From contig NZ_WEGL01000016.1 of NCBI RefSeq assembly GCF_009604455.1, positions 1-64,000 of the forward strand: a stretch of 64,000 nt of DNA. The letters are read 5' to 3'. Below the pieces are notes generated by a model. It saw only the letters and a list, made by a program, of their open reading frames with translations. It was not told the origin of the DNA and ran no database searches. This document shows, piece after piece, positions 1 to 8,887 of this stretch (position 1 is the stretch's first letter; each line of letters starts with the position of its first letter). This DNA is from Streptomyces sp. RB17 (GTDB lineage Bacteria; Actinomycetota; Actinomycetes; Streptomycetales; Streptomycetaceae). Made by a program: the position numbers and the translations under genes.

Positions 1-60
1 CCACCGCCAGGCGGTCTGGTAGCTCACGCCCTGCCGGCGCGCCCACTCCGAAAGCTTCAC
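1..60 (-). pseudogene. tnpA: IS607-type serine recombinase, N-terminal 20 residues (runs off window)
   Basis: Read from a GTG at 58-60 on the minus strand, the 20 codons to the window edge give a start of the form MKLSEWARRQGVSYQTAWRW. This is the MerR-like DNA-binding helix-turn-helix that opens IS607-family serine recombinases, and it closely resembles the start of the second IS607 recombinase in this window (from 13916). Upstream of the GTG (61-120) the base composition drops sharply towards A/T, as at the outer end of such elements. The catalytic domain lies outside the window, so completeness cannot be judged. What is seen is only the N-terminus; the family call follows from its resemblance. 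Confidence 0.75.
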
Positions 61-274
61 ACGATCAAGATACACAACAAGAGATGTCTACAGATGACTA
101 GAAAATTTGTAGCAGCTATCACCCCCCGCCCCGCGCAGCCGCCCCAGCGCCACCCTTGCCCTCATGGTCGGCTATGGCGTCCCCCGAGCGAAGGGGACCG
201 CGCGTAGTCCATACATGCGACCGTCCGGTTAGCATTCCGGCTGGTCACTGAGGAGAAGCAGGGAAGGAGGCATC

Positions 275-1294
275 GTGCTCGGCGTTCTCGGTTTGAGCGA
301 TGACGAGGAGCGGGTGTACCGCGTGATCGTGAGTGGGTACCGGTCCGCTCCCGAAGAGGTCGCCGCTCAACTCGGGCTGCCGGCCTCCGAGGTGGTGCCG
401 GTTCTGCAAATCCTGCTGGACAAGCGGTTCATCAGCCGCACCTCAGGATATTTTGTACCCACGCCGCCGGATGTCGCGCTCGGCCCGCTGCTCGTGGACG
501 GCCAGGCGGAGTTGGAGCGCGCGCGGGCGGCCGTTGCCCAGTTGGCCCAGGAATACCGCAGCAGCGCGCTGCTGCGCGATTCCACGCAGCTGGTCGAGGT
601 GCTGACGGGCGCGGAGGCGATCCGGCAGCAGGCACTGAGTCTCCAACGAGACGCCCGGGAGGAGATGCTGTGGTTCTGCCGTGACGAACCCATTGCCATG
701 ACGGCGGGGGAGAACGACGAGGAGTTCCGTGCGCTGGCCCGGGGTGTGCGCTATCAGGTGATCTATGAGTCCGCACTGCTGGACGCGCCGGGTGCGACGG
801 CAGACCTCGCAAAGGGGTTGCGCGCGGGGGAGCGTGCGCGGTCGATCTCGAGACTGCCGATCCGCCTGGCCATCGCCGACCGGTCGGTGGCGCTGTGCCC
901 GTTGGGCGACGAGACGACCGGTGAACCCACCGCCGCGCTGGTCCGGGGAACCAGCCTGCTGGTCGCGCTCATCTCCCTGTTCGAGACCCACTGGGAGCGG
1001 GCGACGCCGGTGCGGGTCGACTCCTTGGACGGTGACGGACCTTTCGACGCGGACGAGCGTGAGCTGCTGTCCCTGCTCATCGGCGGGATGAGCGACAAGT
1101 CGATCGCCAAGCAGTTGCGCGTCAGTCCCCGAACGGTGCAGCGGCGGGTGCACGACCTGATGCGCCGTGCCCACGCACGAGGCCGGATGCAGCTGGCCTG
1201 GCAGGCGTGCAAGCTCGGCTGGCTGGACGACGATGCCGGGGACCTTGCATACGGCGAGGAAGAGCCCCCGGCACCGGCTCCGATCATCCGTTGA
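275..1294 (+). CDS. LuxR-family regulator with TrmB-like N-terminal winged helix
   Basis: A 339-residue predicted transcription factor. Residues about 1-60 look like a winged-helix domain of the TrmB/MarR sort (short helices ending in the recognition segment LLDKRFISRTSGYF). Residues 260-325 form a LuxR C-terminal HTH, with the DADERELL lead-in, SDKSIAKQL and the recognition helix SPRTVQRRV. The middle domain is probably the ligand- or partner-sensing part; this architecture is common in streptomycetes and usually not assigned to a signal. The start is the GTG at 275, with a GGAAGGAGG ribosome-binding site just upstream. Its end overlaps the end of the convergent secreted Asp-box protein by 11 bp, so the two genes are not co-transcribed. 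The target genes are unknown. Confidence 0.85.
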   Translation: MLGVLGLSDDEERVYRVIVSGYRSAPEEVAAQLGLPASEVVPVLQILLDKRFISRTSGYFVPTPPDVALGPLLVDGQAELERARAAVAQLAQEYRSSALLRDSTQLVEVLTGAEAIRQQALSLQRDAREEMLWFCRDEPIAMTAGENDEEFRALARGVRYQVIYESALLDAPGATADLAKGLRAGERARSISRLPIRLAIADRSVALCPLGDETTGEPTAALVRGTSLLVALISLFETHWERATPVRVDSLDGDGPFDADERELLSLLIGGMSDKSIAKQLRVSPRTVQRRVHDLMRRAHARGRMQLAWQACKLGWLDDDAGDLAYGEEEPPAPAPIIR

Positions 1295-3281
1295 GGCGGT
1301 CCAGGGCGATCCGGTACACACCGCTGCCGCCCGTGCCCGCGAACAGCCACTCGCCGTCGGGCGAGACCAGGATCGAACGCACATCGCGGTCGGGCAGGTC
1401 GGTGGTGACATCGCTGAAGTGGGCACCACCGTCCACGCTGCGGACCACACCCTGGCCAGGCTCACCCTCCGCGTCGGCGGAAGCGGCGAACACCGTTCCG
1501 TCCGGGGCGAAGGCCGCATCGTCGTAGGTCGCCGCAGGGTGGCCGACGGCGTCGCTGAACGAGGCACCGCCGTCATGGCTGACCTTGAGCATGTCCTTGC
1601 CGACAACCACGATGTGATCGGAACGGCGAGGGTCGACAGCGACCCGCTCGACGTCCCCACTGAGCACCTTGACCGCGCTCGCGCCGGAGTCCTTGCTCAG
1701 GTAGAGCCCGGAGACATCGCCGATCCACAGCGAACCGCCGGCGCGGGGATCGACGACGACAGAGCGGACGCCCTGCAACCCGGGGATGGGGCTCATCCGC
1801 AGGGTCCGGCCGCCGTCCGTGCTGGTGTATAGACCGTTGGACAGGCCATAGGCCCCGACGTAGAGGTGTGACGGTTCACGGGGGTCGACGGCCATGGAGC
1901 GGGTCGCCCCGTCCACGAAGACCGAGTTCAACGGCTGCCAGGTGCCCCCGCCGTCGTTGGACCGCTCCAGTGCGATGCAGTAGTCGGGGCACAGGGCCAT
2001 GCGCGCCCTGATCAGTCCCCGGCCCGGCACCACGGCGAGTGCGCCGATCGAGTTGCCCAGCGTGTAAGGCGACCGGCCGTTCCAGCCCCAGTTCTGGTAG
2101 CCGGCGGGAAGAGCCGTGGAGAGCGCTGCCCGCGAACTGTAGCTGTCCACGGATGTACCGGCGAAGAGAGCGTGGTCCGACACCGCCAGGGCGTCGACCT
2201 CGGCGGCGGGCACCCCGATGCGCTGGTAGCGGACGGAGTCGTACGTGCTGAAGGTTCCCGCGGGTCCCGTGACCACCTGCTCGTCCGGGCGGTCCGGGAA
2301 ACTACCGAGGTCCTCGTACAGGTCGACCGCCGGCACGGCCTTCGGCCGGGGAGTCCAGGTGCGGCCGCGGTCGGAGCTGACCCACAGGTTCCTGCGCGCG
2401 GTGGTGGCGCCGGCAGCCGGCTGGAGCGTCTCCACCTGGATGTCACCGTTCGCGGTCAGCGCGCTGAAGACTACCCAGTCCGTGTCCCAGGGGCCCGAGA
2501 GCGTGCTCCAGCTGCTGCCGTTGTCGGTGGAGATGACCGCGCTGCCGTCAGGGCTCTGATCGGCTACGACGACCCCGCCGTGAGCGGACAGATGCTGCAC
2601 GTACACGCTCGCCGGAAGTGAGAGCTTCCGGGCCTCCTGCGGCTGCGTCAGTGCGTCCGCGATCACGTAGAGCGACGTGGTCGTGCCGATGAAAAGACGG
2701 TCGCCGCTGAGCGCGAGCCGTTGCACATGGCCGGGCGAACCGGGGAGCAGCGTCCAGTGCGTGCCGTGGTCCAGGCTCTCCCAGACACCCGCCGTTCCTG
2801 CGGCGAAGAGCTGGCGCCCTGTGGGGGACACCACCACGTCGGTGATGTCCGTCGGGCTGTTCAGGACCGGCTGGAAGGTCTTGGCGCCGTCCTCGCTGCG
2901 CAGCACCGAGCCCAGATCTGTGCCCGGGGCGGTGGCCGCCACCCAGACCACGTCGGCGTTGCGGGGATCCGCCGCCAACCGGCGGCCGCTGGAGTTGCGG
3001 GGCCCCAGCCAGCCCGGCGCGCCCCACGTGACGCCGTGGTCATCACTGCGGTAGACGCTGTTCCCCGCGTTCGCCAGCACATACAGCCGGGATGGTGCGG
3101 CCGGCGTGAACGCGAGATGTCCACCGCTGGTGTCGGGGCCCATGGACTGCCAGTGCGCTGTTGCCGAAGTTTCCGCGGCATCCGCGACGCTCGGGGTCGC
3201 GCCGGTGGACACCGCAGCGGCCGCAAGGACAGTGCTGAAACTCGCGGCGAGCAACGCTCGCACGAGGGATTTCGAGTTCAT
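1284..3281 (-). CDS. Secreted Asp-box (BNR/sortilin-like) beta-propeller protein
   Basis: A 665-residue exported protein. The ATG at 3281 gives a Sec signal peptide (MNSKSLVRALLAASF then a hydrophobic Ala-rich stretch, cleavage near VADAAE); an in-frame start 12 codons earlier would spoil it. The mature part carries at least eight Asp-box motifs of the pattern S-x-D-x-G-x-T-W, for example YRSDDHGVTW, VSSDRGRTW, RSNDGGGTW and TSTDGGRTL. These mark sialidase/sortilin/xyloglucanase-type beta-propellers. No catalytic signature of a sialidase (RIP motif, Arg triad) was recognised, so a binding or structural role, or a GH74-like activity, remain open. The gene converges on the LuxR regulator. The carbohydrate locus downstream on the same strand is separated by decayed sequence. 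Confidence 0.8.
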   Translation of the reverse strand: MNSKSLVRALLAASFSTVLAAAAVSTGATPSVADAAETSATAHWQSMGPDTSGGHLAFTPAAPSRLYVLANAGNSVYRSDDHGVTWGAPGWLGPRNSSGRRLAADPRNADVVWVAATAPGTDLGSVLRSEDGAKTFQPVLNSPTDITDVVVSPTGRQLFAAGTAGVWESLDHGTHWTLLPGSPGHVQRLALSGDRLFIGTTTSLYVIADALTQPQEARKLSLPASVYVQHLSAHGGVVVADQSPDGSAVISTDNGSSWSTLSGPWDTDWVVFSALTANGDIQVETLQPAAGATTARRNLWVSSDRGRTWTPRPKAVPAVDLYEDLGSFPDRPDEQVVTGPAGTFSTYDSVRYQRIGVPAAEVDALAVSDHALFAGTSVDSYSSRAALSTALPAGYQNWGWNGRSPYTLGNSIGALAVVPGRGLIRARMALCPDYCIALERSNDGGGTWQPLNSVFVDGATRSMAVDPREPSHLYVGAYGLSNGLYTSTDGGRTLRMSPIPGLQGVRSVVVDPRAGGSLWIGDVSGLYLSKDSGASAVKVLSGDVERVAVDPRRSDHIVVVGKDMLKVSHDGGASFSDAVGHPAATYDDAAFAPDGTVFAASADAEGEPGQGVVRSVDGGAHFSDVTTDLPDRDVRSILVSPDGEWLFAGTGGSGVYRIALDRLNG

Positions 3282-3439
3282 GAGAGCAGCGTCGAACAGT
3301 GCTTTGCCGGCTGTCACCGCCTGGCGCTGGCCGAAACACGACGCGTCGCATTTTCGTCACGGCTGTCGGGGCCCCGGCGCGGTGGCGGCGTTCCGCCCGT
3401 TCCACGCCCTGCCGTGGTCGAAGATGTGCCCGAGCCCGT

Positions 3440-4418
3440 CCCACTGGGTCGAGCACTCCGGCGGCGGGCGGTCGGCGCGCGATCTCGGCGAGTGCGTCGG
3501 TCACTTCGTCGGCGGCGATGTGCTGTGCCCTCGGGTCCGGTCAGGCCCGGGGCACCGACGACGACGTCGGCGTGCCGGGCGAGGCGCAGGTTCGGTCTCG
3601 CGGGCCCGGTCCGGGCCGCCTCGGCCGGCCCAGAGCCTGGGGCTGTGGTTGGGGTCGTAGGAGACAGTGACGCCGTGACGGCGGGCGGCGGCCATGGCTT
3701 CGTCGGCGACGTCGATGGTGGTGTCGGAGAGGCCCGCGAAGATGCCGCCGGTGTGCAACCAGCGCGGCCCGGTGGAGAAGACCGTGTCCCAGTCGATGCC
3801 GTCGTCGGGTGTCCAGCGGATCGGTGAGGTGTCGACGCCGCCCTGGAGGGTGAGGTCCTCGATGAGTCGGCCCACGGCGTTGTCGGCGGTCCGCGCGACC
3901 AACGCGATGAGGATGCCGACCGGCCCACCGCCGGCCACGACGACCTTCTCGCCGTAACCTCGGCCCGGCCCACGTCGTGCACGGCGACCGCCGTCGGCTC
4001 GACCAGCACGGCACGGTCCAGGGGGAGGGTGTCGGGCAGCCGGATGAGCGTTGAGGCGGGCACCATCCAGTACTGCTGCATCGCGCCCGGGGAGTCGATG
4101 CCGATGAAGTCGAGGTGCCGGCAGATGTGCCGGTGGCCGGCGCGGCAGGTGTCGTCCCGGCGCAGCGGCATCACGGTGACCGCGTCCCCGGGCGCCAGCC
4201 CGCCGCGCCCGGGCCGACGCTTACGGCGCGGCCGGACATCTCGTGTCCCAGGACGGCGGGCGTCCGGACTCGGGCGTCCATGTCGGCGTGGAAGATGTGC
4301 AGGTCGGTGCCGCAGATGCCGACGTAGGCGGGGGCCGGCTCGCCCTCGTCCGGACCGGGCGGTGCGCTCAGTGCGGGAGCCGTGTCCAGGGAGCAGTGAA
4401 ACGGACGGCGAGTGGCAT
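3440..4418 (-). pseudogene. Decayed fusion of zinc alcohol dehydrogenase N-half and PfkB kinase
   Basis: Read on the minus strand from an ATG at 4418, scattered frames match the zinc dehydrogenase that is intact at 34690-35733: GDAVTVMPLRRDDTC, HICRHLDFIGIDSPGAMQQ, LVEPTAVAVHDVGRA and GGGPVGILIALVAR. Directly after LVAR, in frame at about 3893, the sequence switches to the PfkB kinase that is intact at 37117-38211 (ADNAVGRLIEDL, GGVDTSPIRW, HTGGIFAGLSDTT). The dehydrogenase C-terminus, the SDR gene, the aldolase gene and the kinase N-terminus are therefore missing, equivalent to about 2 kb in the intact cluster. The kinase part has lost a further 38 residues before DWDTVF. Frameshifts near 3955 and 3600 confirm decay. 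It sits behind the intact amidohydrolase in the same order as in the intact cluster. Confidence 0.85.
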
Positions 4419-4466
4419 CGTGTCGTCAGGGTCCCTTCAGCGCGGATGCCGATGGTCAGCAGACGC
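4415..4466 (-). pseudogene. C-terminal scrap of FucU/RbsD mutarotase
   Basis: The minus-strand frame reads RLLTIGIRAEGTLTTR just before the decayed dehydrogenase. It matches the last residues of the intact mutarotase at 34256-34693 (LLTIGVRAEGTLRTR). In both places these residues run into the dehydrogenase start. The rest of the gene is gone. It is further evidence that the whole minus-strand block is a degraded copy of the 33-38 kb operon. Confidence 0.75.
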
Positions 4467-4533
4467 GGATGAGTGTCCGGCGCGGGTTCGTCGGCGTGTG
4501 CGATGGGTGCGCACGCCGGGGTGGGCGTGACGG

Positions 4534-5460
4534 TCAGATGGTGTGCGTGGCGCTGTCCGCGGCGACGTCGGCTTGTTCTGACACGGAGGGGAGGCGGTAG
4601 AAGGTGGTCGCGGTGCCGGCGAGCACCGCGTGGATGTCGGTGTCGGAACAGCCGTCGAGCAGTTCGTCCACGGTGGCGGCCCAGCGGTTCCAGCCGCCCG
4701 CGAGGTTCGCGACCGGCCAGTCGGAGCCGAACATCAGCCGGTCGGGGCCGAAGGCGGAGAGCAGGAGTTCCCACACCGGCCGGATGTCGTCGACGGCCCA
4801 CCTCTCGTGGTCCGCCTCGGTGATCAGGCCCGACACCTTGCAGACCACGTGCGGGTGTGCGGCCAGCAGACACATGTGGCGTTCCCAGTCGGCCAGGTCA
4901 CCGTCGGCGATCGGCGGCTTTCCGGCGTGGTCGAGCACCTGGGGCAGGTCCGGGAACCGCTCGGCCAGTCTGATCGCCTGGTCGAGCTGGTGGCTGCGGA
5001 CGAGCACGTCGTAGCAGAGCCCGCGGTCCCGGGCCGCCGCCAACCCGCGTTCGACATCGGGGCGTTGCAGCCATTCCGGATCCGTCTCGCCTTGCACGAG
5101 ATGACGCAGGGAGCGCAGATATGTACCGCCCGGCCCGGCGAGCAACCCGTCGAGCAGGTCGCCGATCCCCGGGGAGGTCAGGTCCGCCCAGCCGACCACG
5201 GCCTCGATCAGCGGCTCCTGCTCCGCGAGGGTGAGCAGGTCTTCGGTCTCGGGCACGTCCGGGAGGCACTGCACGGCCACCGTGCCGTGCAGACGGCGGC
5301 CCGCGATGGGCTGGGTGGCGGCGGTGCGCAGGTCACCGGGGGTGAAGGTGCGGCGGATCGATGCCACGGTGGGGTCGTTGAGCCAGGGTTGCGGACGCTG
5401 GTCGAGGTCCCACAGGTGGTGGTGGGCGTCGATGAGGACGGGGGCGGGGGTGAAGGTCAC
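4534..5460 (-). CDS. Lactonase-type amidohydrolase (TIM barrel), paralogue of the one at 33363
   Basis: A 308-residue amidohydrolase-superfamily protein of the 2-pyrone-4,6-dicarboxylate/L-fuconolactone/L-rhamnonolactone hydrolase group. The N-terminal metal motif is IDAHHHLWD. Later come the strand residues VLDHAGKPPI and, near the C-terminus, the loop MFGSDWPV, whose Asp is the usual catalytic residue. The start is the GTG at 5460. It is clearly paralogous to the intact gene at 33363-34265 and appears fully open. Its former downstream partners (mutarotase, dehydrogenase, kinase) are decayed, so this lactonase now sits behind the rhamnose-mutarotase gene. The likely reaction is hydrolysis of a deoxy-aldonolactone to the acid; the exact sugar is inferred. 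Confidence 0.82.
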   Translation of the reverse strand: MTFTPAPVLIDAHHHLWDLDQRPQPWLNDPTVASIRRTFTPGDLRTAATQPIAGRRLHGTVAVQCLPDVPETEDLLTLAEQEPLIEAVVGWADLTSPGIGDLLDGLLAGPGGTYLRSLRHLVQGETDPEWLQRPDVERGLAAARDRGLCYDVLVRSHQLDQAIRLAERFPDLPQVLDHAGKPPIADGDLADWERHMCLLAAHPHVVCKVSGLITEADHERWAVDDIRPVWELLLSAFGPDRLMFGSDWPVANLAGGWNRWAATVDELLDGCSDTDIHAVLAGTATTFYRLPSVSEQADVAADSATHTI

Positions 5461-5498
5461 GGCAGGTTCCAAGTCGGTTCGGTCTGGTGCGGGCCGCG

Positions 5499-5846
5499 TC
5501 AGGCGGTGGCGTGTTCGCCTGGCGGGTTCAGGTGCCAGATCTCGGCGAGCTCCGTCCACTGGCGGGAGTCGCCCCGGTCGGGCCAGGGCTCCTGGCAGGG
5601 GTCGGTGAGCTTCCACCACTCCTGGGTCTCGGGGTCGGCTTCGAGGGTGGCCATGTCGGCCTCGAAGTCGTCGCCGTGGTACTCGAAGTAGGCGAACAGC
5701 ACGTCACCGTGGAGGAAGATGCTGTAGTTGCGGATGTTCGACCGGTGCAGGGCGGCTTCGACGGCGGGCCAGACGGCCGAGTGGAGTTCGAGGTACTCCT
5801 CGCGGTGCTCGGGTCGGAGCCTGATGGTCTGGGCGACGCGTTTCAT
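5499..5846 (-). CDS. L-rhamnose mutarotase family protein
   Basis: A 115-residue protein that matches the RhaM/RhaU (COG3254) dimeric ferredoxin-fold family in length and motifs. It starts MKRVAQTIRLRPE, followed by the Tyr/His/Trp pattern EEYLELHSAVWP, the segment IRNYSIFLHGDVLFAYFEY and the C-terminal EWWKLTDP. Members interconvert alpha and beta anomers of L-rhamnose or related 6-deoxy sugars (or of fucose) before oxidation or phosphorylation. The ATG overlaps the stop of the 670-residue gene upstream by 4 bp (ATGA), so the two are translationally coupled. Next to a sugar transporter and a lactonase, it supports a 6-deoxyhexose pathway. No signal peptide is present, so it acts in the cytoplasm. 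Confidence 0.88.
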   Translation of the reverse strand: MKRVAQTIRLRPEHREEYLELHSAVWPAVEAALHRSNIRNYSIFLHGDVLFAYFEYHGDDFEADMATLEADPETQEWWKLTDPCQEPWPDRGDSRQWTELAEIWHLNPPGEHATA

Positions 5847-7855
5847 GCGGCTTCTCCCTCCGTGCCCGGCGAGGGCGGGCCTGCCGGGGTGTCGAACGGT
5901 GTGCGGTAGCTGGGTGTGTTGGCACGCAGCCGGAGGCGCAGGGTGATCCGGATGCGGGTGGAGGCGGGCAGCCGGACCGTCAGGAAGGTGTTGTCGCAGA
6001 CCTGCTCCGACTCGGTGACGACCGGCTCGGTGTGGCCGTAGTCGTACATGTCTCCGATCCAGCCGTCGTCCACGCAGGTGGTGTACCGGACGGCGGTGAT
6101 GGTGTGCTCGGCGAAGGCACCGGCCTGGACGATCACCGTGCGCTCGGCCTCGGGCGCGAGGTTCACCAGTTCCACGGTCGTCGCCTCGGGGTCGATGGAG
6201 GTGACCAGCGCGGCCACGTCCTGGGGGAGGCCGGCGCGGCGGGCCTCGGCGTCGTGGTAGCGCAGGCGGGCCTGCTGCAGGCCGCCGTTGTAGAGCACCT
6301 GGGGTCCGCCCCAGGTCAGTTGGACGAGGGCTTCGGTGGCCACCGGGTTGCACTGCTGCCACACATGGATGTCGGCCTCGGGCACGTCCAGGTCGCGGTA
6401 GCGGTCGATGCGGCGGAGCCGATGGCGGACCTGGGCCTGGGCGGTGGCAAGGATGCGCTCGGGATAGTCGGGGTCGTCGCCGGCGAGGAAGGCGAACCAC
6501 GCCTTCTCGTGCCCGGACTCCTCCTTGGCCCGGAACGACCGGACGGTGCGCCAGTCGATGCCGTCGACTTCGCGCAGCCGTTCCAGCCGGGCGCGGTCGG
6601 TGTCGGAGGCCGTGTGGTGCCACAGGGCCACCGGCACGGGCGCGGTGACCGGGTTGTAGTCGAACCACCCCGAGTCGTTGTGCCGGAAGGGCAGGTGCAG
6701 TGTGGGTGTGTGGATGTCCGGGCCGAGCTCGACCGCCCACTTGGAGGGGAGGCTGGAGTCCGCCTCGGTGTGGGGCATCACCTTGCCGCGGCCGATGAGG
6801 GTGTCCAGTGAGGCCGCGACCATGGAGAGGTAGTCGTCGTCCCCGGTGACCGTGGCCGCCGCGAGTGCCGCCACACAGGCCGCGTGACCCACGCTGTGCC
6901 AGCCGTGCGGCCAGGACCAGCCGTAGTGGCCGCCGTACCAGCGGCCTTCCAGCAGGCTGCCGACGACGCCGTCCGGGCCGGCGTTGTCCGGGATGAGACC
7001 GTCGTTCGCCTCGGTGCGCTCCCGCCACGCGCCCACATACTCGACGATCCAGTCGCGGTAGCGGTCCTCGCCGGACAGGATCCAGGCGTTGAGGACCAGC
7101 CCGGCCGCGGCGAGGTTGACCGCGGTGTCGCCGACGCCCATCCGGTCCCGCATCTGCGCGCCGAGACGCGGGTCTGCGGAGAGAGGGTAGGGGCCGCCGT
7201 CGGCCTCGGGGATCCAGTCGAGCGGGAAGCCGTACGTCTGCGCTTCCTTGAGCAGCCAGGGATAGACGTCGCCGTCGAACAGGCCCGTGCGGTCGGGGTC
7301 GCTTCCGTTGTGCGGGCGGGTGATGATGCGGTGGGCGGGGTCGTAGTTGCCCTTGGCCTGGTCGACGTACAGCTCGGCGAAGCGCAGCGCGCGCTCGGAC
7401 CAGCGGTCGGGAGCGGCCATGCACAGGAAGTAGAGCAGCAGCAGGCTCTCGCCCTGGTGGAACCAGTCGTAGCCGCGCTCGAACTCGTCGCGCAGCATGC
7501 CCAGTTCGGTCAGCTGCCGGGTCACGCCCTCCCAGTGCCGCTCACTGGCGGGCAGCAGGTCGTCGGCACCGCCGAGGAGGTACAGCTGGGGCCAGTTGAA
7601 GAACACCTCGTAGAAGTCGTCCACACCGTCGCGGGTGGTCAGCGGGCCGGAGTAGTTCAGTCGTCCGTCCGGGCCGGTGAACTCGCGGGCGAACCGGCGC
7701 CAGGCGTGGTCGAGGAGGTCGAACAGGGACCGCTGGGCCACGGCCCAGCCGGGTGGTTCGAGCAGCGGCACCCCCGCCTCGATCTCGGGTGGCGGGACCG
7801 GACGGTCGCAGGGGGCGTCCTCGGCCGAGGTGCCGTCGGCAGAGCGGTAGGGCAT
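5843..7855 (-). CDS. Uncharacterised 670-residue cytoplasmic protein, probable alpha/alpha-toroid carbohydrate enzyme
   Basis: Not assigned to a family. It has no signal peptide or membrane segment. The first 450 residues are helical and rich in Trp, His, Asp and Glu: YDWFHQGESLLLLYFLC, RYYGGHYGWSWPHGW-like segments (seen as GGHYGWSWPHGWHSVG) and NDGLIPDN. This resembles the active-site clefts of (alpha/alpha)6-barrel glycosidases and lyases. The last about 120 residues are strand-rich (TTVELVNL, RTVIVQAG), like a C-terminal beta-sandwich. The ATG at 7855 was chosen because the longer frame runs through the transporter intergenic gap. It lies 65 bp after the MalG-type permease and is coupled to the mutarotase by a 4-bp overlap. 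The context suggests intracellular processing of an imported oligosaccharide, perhaps a rhamnose- or uronate-containing one; this is inference. Confidence 0.7.
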   Translation of the reverse strand: MPYRSADGTSAEDAPCDRPVPPPEIEAGVPLLEPPGWAVAQRSLFDLLDHAWRRFAREFTGPDGRLNYSGPLTTRDGVDDFYEVFFNWPQLYLLGGADDLLPASERHWEGVTRQLTELGMLRDEFERGYDWFHQGESLLLLYFLCMAAPDRWSERALRFAELYVDQAKGNYDPAHRIITRPHNGSDPDRTGLFDGDVYPWLLKEAQTYGFPLDWIPEADGGPYPLSADPRLGAQMRDRMGVGDTAVNLAAAGLVLNAWILSGEDRYRDWIVEYVGAWRERTEANDGLIPDNAGPDGVVGSLLEGRWYGGHYGWSWPHGWHSVGHAACVAALAAATVTGDDDYLSMVAASLDTLIGRGKVMPHTEADSSLPSKWAVELGPDIHTPTLHLPFRHNDSGWFDYNPVTAPVPVALWHHTASDTDRARLERLREVDGIDWRTVRSFRAKEESGHEKAWFAFLAGDDPDYPERILATAQAQVRHRLRRIDRYRDLDVPEADIHVWQQCNPVATEALVQLTWGGPQVLYNGGLQQARLRYHDAEARRAGLPQDVAALVTSIDPEATTVELVNLAPEAERTVIVQAGAFAEHTITAVRYTTCVDDGWIGDMYDYGHTEPVVTESEQVCDNTFLTVRLPASTRIRITLRLRLRANTPSYRTPFDTPAGPPSPGTEGEAA

Positions 7856-7920
7856 GGGAGATCTCCGTTCGGGGTGGGCGGCGGGACGGCGCACGCCGGG
7901 GACGACGGCCGGGTGGGCCG

Positions 7921-8832
7921 CTATTCCTTGGTGGCGCCGGCGAGCATCCCGCTGACCAGGAAGCGCTGCGCGAAGAGAAAGACGATCAGCACGGGAGCGA
8001 TGGCCACGAGCGTTGCCAGAGCCAGCTGCGGGCGCTGGATCGCCAGGGCGCCGACGGCCGGATTGAACGACGGCACATTGCTGAGCAGGGTTCCGACCCC
8101 CACCTGGATGGGCATCTGGCTGCTCTCGGGGAGAATGACGTACGGCAGGAAGAAGTTGGTCCAGTTGGCCACGAAGCCGAAGAAGCCCACGAGCGCGATG
8201 ACCGGGGTCGCCAGCGGCAGCGCGATGTGCCAGAAGACGCGGAACTCCGAGCAGCCGTCCATCCGTGCCGCCGCCAGCAGGTCCTTCGGTACGGCGGTGG
8301 TGAAGTAGATGTACGTCAGGTACACCCCGAACGGGTAGAAGGAGTACGGCAGGATGATCGACCACATCGTGCCGATCAGGTGCACCGCGTTGATCTCCAG
8401 GAACAACGGCACCACCAGGGTGGCGTTCGGCATGAGCATCACGACCAGCGTCGCGACCAGCAGGGCGTGCCGGCCACGGAACTCGGTCATGGCCAGGGCG
8501 TATCCCGCGGGAATCGCGACGCCGAGGGTGATGACCAGCGAGAGCACCGCGTAGAGGGCCGAGTTGCCCAGCCATTGCATGACGGCGTCGTCCTGGAACG
8601 CCGTGAGCCCGTGCCAGTTGGCTTTCAGCGCGTGCCACGACCCGAAGGAGAGCGGGTTGTCGTGGACCAGCTGCTGGTCGGTCTTGGTCGCTGCGAGGAC
8701 GAGCCACAGCACCGGCAGCACGAAGAACACGACGAACACGGCCAGTACGGTGCCGGTCAGCAGCTGTGATGCCACGTTCCGCGGGGGACGGGAACGCCGC
8801 CGCTGCGGAGCCCGGTGCTGCGTTCGGCTCAT
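7921..8832 (-). CDS. Carbohydrate ABC transporter permease, MalG type
   Basis: A 303-residue inner-membrane permease of the CUT1 family. Six hydrophobic segments are visible, beginning LLTGTVLAVFVVFFVLP. The cytoplasmic EAA loop, which docks the ATPase, reads AAARMDGCSEFRVFWHIALP. The C-terminus ends in AQRFLVSGMLAGATKE, typical of MalG-like subunits. The ATG at 8832 was preferred to an earlier in-frame ATG because MSRTQHR begins the basic N-terminus. It follows the MalF-type permease by 55 bp in one operon with the binding protein. No dedicated ATPase gene lies nearby; streptomycete CUT1 systems usually share MsiK, encoded elsewhere. Confidence 0.92.
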   Translation of the reverse strand: MSRTQHRAPQRRRSRPPRNVASQLLTGTVLAVFVVFFVLPVLWLVLAATKTDQQLVHDNPLSFGSWHALKANWHGLTAFQDDAVMQWLGNSALYAVLSLVITLGVAIPAGYALAMTEFRGRHALLVATLVVMLMPNATLVVPLFLEINAVHLIGTMWSIILPYSFYPFGVYLTYIYFTTAVPKDLLAAARMDGCSEFRVFWHIALPLATPVIALVGFFGFVANWTNFFLPYVILPESSQMPIQVGVGTLLSNVPSFNPAVGALAIQRPQLALATLVAIAPVLIVFLFAQRFLVSGMLAGATKE

Positions 8833-8887
8833 GACGCTTGGTTCCCCTTCCGCATGTGGGGTGGCGGCGCCCGGGATGGCAAAGGAC

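Noticed and set aside
443..1660. 405-codon minus-strand frame across the LuxR regulator
   Set aside because: It runs through the end of the Asp-box gene in a different frame and across the regulator. There is no start context or domain.
5843..8707. A 954-residue reading of the uncharacterised enzyme extending upstream
   Set aside because: The extra 284 codons overlap the permease gene in another frame. The ATG at 7855 is the natural start.
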